From contig JAFACJ010000320.1 in the NCBI GenBank assembly GCA_023425615.1, positions 1-9,708 on the forward strand: DNA of 9,708 nt. The letters run 5' to 3'. Numbering within the stretch: the first letter of the stretch is position 1; every line of letters begins with the position of its first letter. The stretch is from Actinomycetes bacterium (GTDB lineage Bacteria; Actinomycetota; Actinomycetes; Streptosporangiales; Streptosporangiaceae). Shown one piece after another: positions 5,899-9,708 of this stretch. A program made the translations under genes and the position numbers. Below the pieces are notes generated by a model that saw only the letters and a program-made list of their open reading frames with translations, had not been told where the DNA came from and did not search any database.

Positions 5899-7460
5899 TG
5901 ACCGACCTGCTCCACGAAGTGGTGCTCCCGCGCCTGGAGGGCGTCCGCCAGTCCGGCGGCAACTTCAGCGCCCGATGCCCCGCCCACGACGACCGCAACC
6001 CGTCCCTGTCCATCTCCGTCGGCAAGACGCAGCCCGTCGTGCTGCACTGCCAGGCCGGATGCCCGGCCGACGACGTGCTCGCCGCCATCGGCCTCACCCC
6101 GGCCGACCTGTGCAAGCCCCGCGACGCCGAGCCCGCCCGCGAGGAGTGGACGCCCCGCGGGCCCGCCGTCGCCGTCTACAGCTACGTGGACGAGGCGGGG
6201 AAGCTGCTCTTCCAGGTCTGCCGCACCGCCGACAAGCAGTTCTCCCAGCGGCGGCCCGACCCCTCCCGCCGCTCCGGCTGGGAATGGAGACTCGGCGACG
6301 TCCGCCGTGTCCTCTACCGCCTGCCGAAGGTCATCGAAGCCGTCGCCGCAGGCCGTGAAGTCTTCATCGTCGAAGGCGAGAAGGACGTCCACGCCCTGGA
6401 GCACCACCGGCAGGTCGCGACCTGCAACTCCGGCGGCGCGGGCAAGTTCCTGCCCGAGTACGCAGAGTTCCTCCGCGAAGCCACCGTCACCATCGTCGCC
6501 GACACCGACAAGCCCGGCCAAGCCCACGCCCGCCAGGTCGCCCAGCTCCTCGACGGCGTCGCCGCGCGCACCCGCATCGTGGAGGCCGCCGTCGGCAAGG
6601 ACGCCTCCGACCACCTCGGAGCGGGCCGCACCATCGAGGAGTTCATCACCACCTGGACGAGCGAACAGCCCGTCAAGGTAGACCTCGCCATCGACCTGTG
6701 GGAGTTCATCGGCACCGAGGACGCACCCTACGACTGGGCGATCCCCGGCCTGCTGGAGCGCGGCGACCGGCTCATCCTCACCGGCTTCGAGGGTCTGGGG
6801 AAGTCGATGCTCACCCGACAGATGGCCGTGTGCGCCGCCGCAGGCATCCATCCGTTCGCCTGGAACCGGGAGTACGAGCCCAAGCAGGTGCTGTTCATCG
6901 ACCTGGAGAACAGCGAGCGGCAGGGCCGTCGCCGCTTCCGGCCGCTGGCCGCCGCGTCCATCAGCGCACAACACCGCGTACCCGACGGCGGCCTTCGGCT
7001 CATCCACCGACCCGAAGGCATCGACCTCACCCGCGACGGCGACGCCGCCTGGTTGCTGGAGCGCGTCACCGCCCATAAGCCGGACCTACTGTTCGTCGGG
7101 CCCTTCTACCGGCTGCACGCCGCCGACATGAACGACGAGCGCGCCGCCCGCCGAGTCGTTGGCGTCCTGGATGCCGCCCGCGCCCAGGCAGACTGCGCGC
7201 TCATCACCGAAGCCCACGCCGGCCACGGCGAACAGGGCAAGAACCGCTCCGTCCGCCCCCTGGGCAGCTCCCTGCTGCTCCGGTGGCCCGAATTCGGCCT
7301 CGGCCTCGCACCGGCCGAGGATCCACCGCCCGGCCAGCCCTGCCGCGCCGTCTACCTCAAGCCCTGGCGCGGCGCCCGCGATGAACGCAACTGGCCGACG
7401 CATCTCATCTGGGGCAACCCGAACGGGTGGCCCTGGCAGATCAAACCCGACTACCCCTGA
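5898..7460 (+). CDS. Primase-helicase fusion (zinc finger, TOPRIM, RecA-like ATPase)
   Basis: The 520-aa replication protein carries three modules. A CHC2-like zinc finger has Cys27, His30, Cys51 and Cys55 (ARCPAHDDRNPSLSI; HCQAGCPADD). A TOPRIM domain (about 150-225) has Glu159 in VFIVEGEKDV and Asp202/Asp204 in VADTDKPG, which bind the metals of primer synthesis. A RecA-like ATPase has Walker A GFEGLGKS (296-303, Lys302) and Walker B VLFIDLE (331-337), resembling RepA/AAA_25 helicases. It likely primes and unwinds element DNA. The ATG at 5898 overlaps the upstream stop by one base; a GTG at 5886 would add four residues and is less likely. It closes with a Trp-rich tail (IWGNPNGWPWQIK). Fusion of primase and helicase modules in one chain is known in phages and plasmids. 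Confidence 0.88.
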   Translation: MTDLLHEVVLPRLEGVRQSGGNFSARCPAHDDRNPSLSISVGKTQPVVLHCQAGCPADDVLAAIGLTPADLCKPRDAEPAREEWTPRGPAVAVYSYVDEAGKLLFQVCRTADKQFSQRRPDPSRRSGWEWRLGDVRRVLYRLPKVIEAVAAGREVFIVEGEKDVHALEHHRQVATCNSGGAGKFLPEYAEFLREATVTIVADTDKPGQAHARQVAQLLDGVAARTRIVEAAVGKDASDHLGAGRTIEEFITTWTSEQPVKVDLAIDLWEFIGTEDAPYDWAIPGLLERGDRLILTGFEGLGKSMLTRQMAVCAAAGIHPFAWNREYEPKQVLFIDLENSERQGRRRFRPLAAASISAQHRVPDGGLRLIHRPEGIDLTRDGDAAWLLERVTAHKPDLLFVGPFYRLHAADMNDERAARRVVGVLDAARAQADCALITEAHAGHGEQGKNRSVRPLGSSLLLRWPEFGLGLAPAEDPPPGQPCRAVYLKPWRGARDERNWPTHLIWGNPNGWPWQIKPDYP

Positions 7461-7470
7461 GGAGGGCCCC

Positions 7471-7653
7471 ATGCCCGCCACCGACACCCCGGCCCGCAAG
7501 GTCACCTGCCGCTACCTGCGGCGCAACGACGAGCAGTGCACCGCCGAGGTCACCGACCCGGCCGCCGAGATCCTGCTGTGCCCCAAGCACCTCGCCCGCG
7601 CCATCGAGCTCGTGCGCGCCGGGATGCGCCGCACCGGCATCACCCGCGCCTGA
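7471..7653 (+). CDS. Small Cys-rich, possibly zinc-binding protein (60 aa)
   Basis: GAGGAGGG (7459-7466) lies 4 bases before the ATG, which itself follows the primase-helicase stop by 10 bases, so it is in the same operon. Cys13 (TCRY), Cys23 (EQCTAE), and Cys37 with His40 (LLCPKH) give a C-x9-C-x13-C-x2-H pattern that could bind one zinc. The C-terminus (41-60) is basic and helical (LARAIELVRAGMRRTGI). I do not recognise a named family. It may bind nucleic acid or a replication protein, but this is a guess from size and context. Confidence 0.75.
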   Translation: MPATDTPARKVTCRYLRRNDEQCTAEVTDPAAEILLCPKHLARAIELVRAGMRRTGITRA

Positions 7654-7678
7654 CCCCTACTCGAACAAGGAGAAGACC

Positions 7679-8062
7679 ATGGACATCCCCGCCGAGATCG
7701 CCGGGCACCTCGACCGCCTCGCCGCCTACAAGCCGTCCGTCCACATCGACGACGACGGCGACTTCGGCCAGATGCTCCCCCGTGAGCACCTCGCCGCCGC
7801 CCTCGGCCAGGTCGAGGAGTTCGCCCGGCTGCTGGCCGAGCGGAACGACGGCCGCGTCGAGTACCGGGTGCGGGCCGAGTACTACGACGACCAGGGCGAC
7901 GAGCGCGGCGTCCTCATCGAGGAGGCGACCGCCGAGCAGCTGCACGCCGCCCGGGCGCTGATCCTGCACCGCCTCGCGGCCCTGAACGCCGAGGCCGCCG
8001 ACCTGGCCGCCCAGTACATCGGCATCGGCTACCACCTCGACCACACCGCAACCACCCGGTGA
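7679..8062 (+). CDS. Hypothetical 127-aa acidic protein
   Basis: I do not recognise a family. The start is well supported: AAGGAG (7667-7672) sits 6 bases before the ATG at 7679. The sequence is acidic, with a DDDGD stretch near residue 24. A helix-rich segment (LAAALGQVEEFARLLAERND) is followed by a beta-like section (VEYRVRAEYYDDQGDERGVL), then a long helix (ATAEQLHAARALILHRLAAL). It may be a small alpha/beta protein. It lies 25 bases after the Cys-rich gene and before a strong hairpin, so it may be the last gene of the replication operon. Confidence 0.72.
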   Translation: MDIPAEIAGHLDRLAAYKPSVHIDDDGDFGQMLPREHLAAALGQVEEFARLLAERNDGRVEYRVRAEYYDDQGDERGVLIEEATAEQLHAARALILHRLAALNAEAADLAAQYIGIGYHLDHTATTR

Positions 8063-8074
8063 CCACCCACAACA

Positions 8075-8105
8075 CGAACGGGCCCGTCGGTAGCGGGCCC
8101 GTTCG
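8075..8105 (+). terminator. Perfect 12-bp intergenic hairpin
   Basis: CGAACGGGCCCG (8075-8086) pairs perfectly with CGGGCCCGTTCG (8094-8105) around loop TCGGTAG. It sits between the acidic-protein gene (stop 8062) and the next start (8122). No T-run follows, so it would be a U-less actinobacterial-type terminator or an mRNA stability or attenuation element. It ends 6 bases before the Shine-Dalgarno of the next gene. Confidence 0.6.
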
Positions 8106-8121
8106 GGAAGAAGAGGATCTC

Positions 8122-8958
8122 ATGACCGAGCAGTACGACGCCGACCGGCTCGCCTCCCTCCAGCAGCAGATCGCCGACCTCGCCGACAAGCCCCTGGCCG
8201 AGATCGAGGCGATGAGCACCGACGACATGTGGGACCAGCTCGCCCGCACCTCCCTGGAGACCTTCGCCATCACCACCGCCTGGCGGCACGAGAACGGCCA
8301 GACGTACACGCTGCTGAACGAGGGCCCCGACGAGCAGGCCAAGCGCAGCCTGGAGAACCTCAACCGGCTCCACGCCCACCGCAAGCTCTTCCCCGTCTAC
8401 GACCCCACCCGGATGATCAACCTGTGGGGCTTCGGCGGAGTCCGGATCCACTTCGTGGTGTTCGGCCCGGACGACAAGGCCACACACCGCTACGTCCTGC
8501 TGTCCGAGCTCGCCGAGGCGCTCGCCGTCCATCCCGCCCACGCCTCCAAGTGGCTGCGCATGGAGCAGGAGCAGGCCCTCCGCTCCCAGCGCGAGCACGA
8601 CGAAGAGACCGGAACGCTCGGATGGGACTACGTCCTCGACGTCGTCGACCTCGGCCTCGACATGTACGTCGACGACCCGCAGGCCAAGCCCGACGCCAAC
8701 GGATGCCGCTGGTCCCACGCCGACGACGCACTGATCGAAGCCGACCGCCTGCTCTCGTTCATGACCGTCTCGCCCTGGTGCAAGGAGTTCCTCGACAACT
8801 CCAGCGCCCTGTGGGGTCACGCCTTCCGCCACGCCTTCGGCGACAAGATGACCGACTCCCCCGCCCTCGACCTCCTCGGCGACACCGAGGGCCTGACCGT
8901 CGAGCAGGCCGCCGAACGCGCCACCCGCGGCCCGCAACTCCACGACGACCAGGACTGA
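8122..8958 (+). CDS. Hypothetical 278-aa protein
   Basis: I cannot assign a family. The ATG at 8122 is chosen because AGAGG (8112-8116) precedes it; an in-frame GTG at 8059 overlaps the previous stop but would place the 12-bp hairpin inside the coding sequence and has no ribosome binding site. Residues 1-75 are helical and acidic. Residues 95-150 contain GFGGVRIHFVVFGPDD, then HRYVLLSELAEALAVHPAHA and SKWLRMEQE. Their strand-turn-helix order faintly recalls the N-domain of Bro-type antirepressors, but the match is too weak to name. A conserved-looking Trp/Cys segment (SPWCKEF, LWGHAFRHAFGDKM) lies near 220-250. The gene lies between two hairpins, suggesting its own transcription unit or separately controlled expression. 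Confidence 0.75.
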   Translation: MTEQYDADRLASLQQQIADLADKPLAEIEAMSTDDMWDQLARTSLETFAITTAWRHENGQTYTLLNEGPDEQAKRSLENLNRLHAHRKLFPVYDPTRMINLWGFGGVRIHFVVFGPDDKATHRYVLLSELAEALAVHPAHASKWLRMEQEQALRSQREHDEETGTLGWDYVLDVVDLGLDMYVDDPQAKPDANGCRWSHADDALIEADRLLSFMTVSPWCKEFLDNSSALWGHAFRHAFGDKMTDSPALDLLGDTEGLTVEQAAERATRGPQLHDDQD

Positions 8959-8965
8959 CCGCCAC

Positions 8966-8994
8966 GGCCCGGAGCCCCGCGCGGGCTCCGGGCC
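8966..8994 (+). terminator. Perfect 12-bp hairpin after the 278-aa gene
   Basis: GGCCCGGAGCCC (8966-8977) pairs with GGGCTCCGGGCC (8983-8994) around loop CGCGC, 7 bases after the stop codon. The position right after a gene favours a terminator, though no T-run follows. Both strands form the same structure. Confidence 0.65.
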
Positions 8995-9015
8995 CCTACC
9001 GGGACGACCGAACCC

Positions 9016-9237
9016 ATGACCGCTCTCAGCGCCATCATCCCCGCCGGCCTCCTCGGCTACCTCCTCGGCGTCCTGTCCGCCAAGGCATACCGAGGCGGAC
9101 AGATCTGGCACCTGAAGAACGAGACCCGGATCATCCGCGGCGAACGCGAGAAGGAACGCGCCGCCCGGATCCGCGCCGAGGCCCGCCTAGACAGCGCCCT
9201 CGACCACATCAGCCGCACCCGCGAAGGAGCCGCATGA
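9016..9237 (+). CDS. Small membrane protein with cytoplasmic coiled-coil tail (73 aa)
   Basis: Residues 4-22 (LSAIIPAGLLGYLLGVLSA) form one hydrophobic helix, followed by basic residues (KAYRGGQ). A strongly charged helical stretch runs from 35 to 70 (ETRIIRGEREKERAARIRAE). The charge pattern suggests an N-out, C-in single-pass protein or a signal anchor. I do not recognise a family. It overlaps the next gene by 4 bp (ATGA at 9234-9237), so the two are probably made together. The ribosome binding site upstream of the ATG is weak. A role in the cell envelope during transfer is possible but unsupported. Confidence 0.7.
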   Translation: MTALSAIIPAGLLGYLLGVLSAKAYRGGQIWHLKNETRIIRGEREKERAARIRAEARLDSALDHISRTREGAA

Positions 9238-9708
9238 ACCTCCAGAACCTCGCCCTCGACGTCCACGCCCTCACCCGGCCCAGCGGCCTCCTCGACCAGC
9301 TCGAAGCCCTCCTCCCCGAACCCGTCGCCGACCCCACCACCGGCACCACCACCCACCACAAGACCACCGGCAGCCCCGCACCCTGGCACACCGAAGCCGG
9401 CACCGTCCTCCTCGACATCCACGAAGGCGCACGCCGCCTAGAAGCCTCCCTCCGCCGGGATGCCGCCGGACGACTCGGCGAACGCCGCGGCGGATCGGCC
9501 ACCAACACCCGCCGCGCGCTCCAAGCCGCCCCCCGGCTCGCCGAAGCCCTCCCCGAGGAGAAGATCAAGCTCGCCGCGCAGATCGTCGCCTGCTGGGTCC
9601 GCGCCGCCGAGCAGATCCGCGACCTCGACATCACCGACCGCTGGGAACCCCTCCCCCGCATCCCCGGCCACCTCCCACCCGCCTGCGACTACTGCCACAC
9701 CTACAGCC
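9234..9708 (+). CDS. Partial hypothetical protein, runs off the window (158+ aa)
   Basis: The ATG at 9234 has AAGGAG (9224-9229) four bases upstream and overlaps the previous stop. The frame stays open to the last base, so the C-terminus is missing. The N-terminus (MNLQNLALDVHALTRPSGLL) leads to a Thr/His-rich low-complexity stretch at 35-50 (TTGTTTHHKTTG). A helical region follows (AGTVLLDIHEGARRLEASLR, then IKLAAQIVACWVRAAEQIRD). The last visible residues contain CDYC, half of a possible zinc knuckle whose partner cysteines would lie beyond the window. Codon use is heavily C-ending (CTC, GCC, ACC), like other element genes. I know proteins of this look from actinomycete phages and elements, but without a function. 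Confidence 0.7.
   Translation, partial: MNLQNLALDVHALTRPSGLLDQLEALLPEPVADPTTGTTTHHKTTGSPAPWHTEAGTVLLDIHEGARRLEASLRRDAAGRLGERRGGSATNTRRALQAAPRLAEALPEEKIKLAAQIVACWVRAAEQIRDLDITDRWEPLPRIPGHLPPACDYCHTYS

Larger units (their letters stand above)
1..9708. mobile_element. One end of an integrative element (AICE, prophage or satellite)
   Basis: The order tRNA-Pro, integrase, Xre regulator, excisionase, antirepressor, initiator, primase-helicase and then small unknown genes is that of a tRNA-integrated mobile element of actinomycetes with its own replication module. No FtsK/TraB translocase, portal, terminase or capsid gene is seen, so the transfer mode is undecided. The antirepressor and replisome-organiser-like initiator are phage-flavoured; the integrase belongs to a type I associate with actinomycete integrative elements. 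The right boundary is outside the window, since a gene runs off its end. Confidence 0.75.

Noticed and set aside
5643..7076. 477-codon open frame on the minus strand
   Set aside because: Antisense to the initiator end and primase-helicase, whose TOPRIM and Walker motifs prove the plus strand codes. The shadow shows only low-complexity Gly/Val/Asp repeats.
8059..8121. GTG start at 8059 for the 278-aa gene
   Set aside because: It overlaps the previous stop in a tempting GTGA, but no ribosome binding site precedes it and the 12-bp hairpin would become coding. The ATG at 8122 has a better site.
8029..9111. 360-codon open frame on the minus strand
   Set aside because: Antisense to the 278-aa gene, runs across both intergenic hairpins and has no ribosome binding site or domain.

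Overview
The window is GC-rich DNA (third codon positions mostly G or C) from an actinomycete, probably of the Streptomyces or Actinomadura type. This rests on GTG and TTG starts, 4-bp stop/start overlaps and recognisable actinobacterial protein families. It opens inside a tRNA-Pro gene (CGG anticodon), at the anticodon stem, and runs into a tyrosine recombinase gene that stops 6 bp past the tRNA. I read it as one end of an integrative element lodged in tRNA-Pro. Neither transfer genes (FtsK/TraB type) nor virion genes are present, so an actinomycete integrative and conjugative element (AICE), a prophage or a satellite all remain possible.

Left, leftward transcription (50-2577): an integrase with a LacI-type helix-turn-helix inserted in its catalytic domain, preceded by an Xre-type regulator with a long coiled coil and a DUF1508/YegP-like C-terminus. 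The regulator stop and integrase start share one base (TAGTG), so the two form an operon. The regulator gene is much less GC-rich than its neighbours. The integrase 3' end carries, on the opposite strand, a UUCG-loop hairpin with a T-tract that could terminate tRNA transcription.

Switch region (2578-2685): a short divergent interval with an inverted repeat overlapping a candidate -10, followed rightward by an excisionase-like protein (2686), a second small helix-turn-helix protein (3003, TTG start) and a DinD-like/KilAC antirepressor (3389). This resembles a lysogeny-type control circuit.

Replication module (4329-7460): an isolated consensus DnaA box, two small genes of unknown function, an initiator/replisome-organiser-like protein (4849, TTG start) and a primase-helicase fusion (zinc finger, TOPRIM, RecA-like ATPase). 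The low-complexity linker of the initiator gene holds six copies of an 11-bp repeat spaced by about multiples of 11 bp and lying in all three reading frames. This is the signature of an iteron origin embedded in its own initiator gene, as in phage lambda O.

Right part (7471-9708): small genes of unknown function (a Cys-rich protein, an acidic protein, a 278-aa protein, a one-helix membrane protein) and a gene running off the window. Two perfect 12-bp hairpins lie in the gaps at 8063-8121 and 8959-9015. No other gap exceeds about 120 bases. No CRISPR array, rRNA or insertion sequence was seen.
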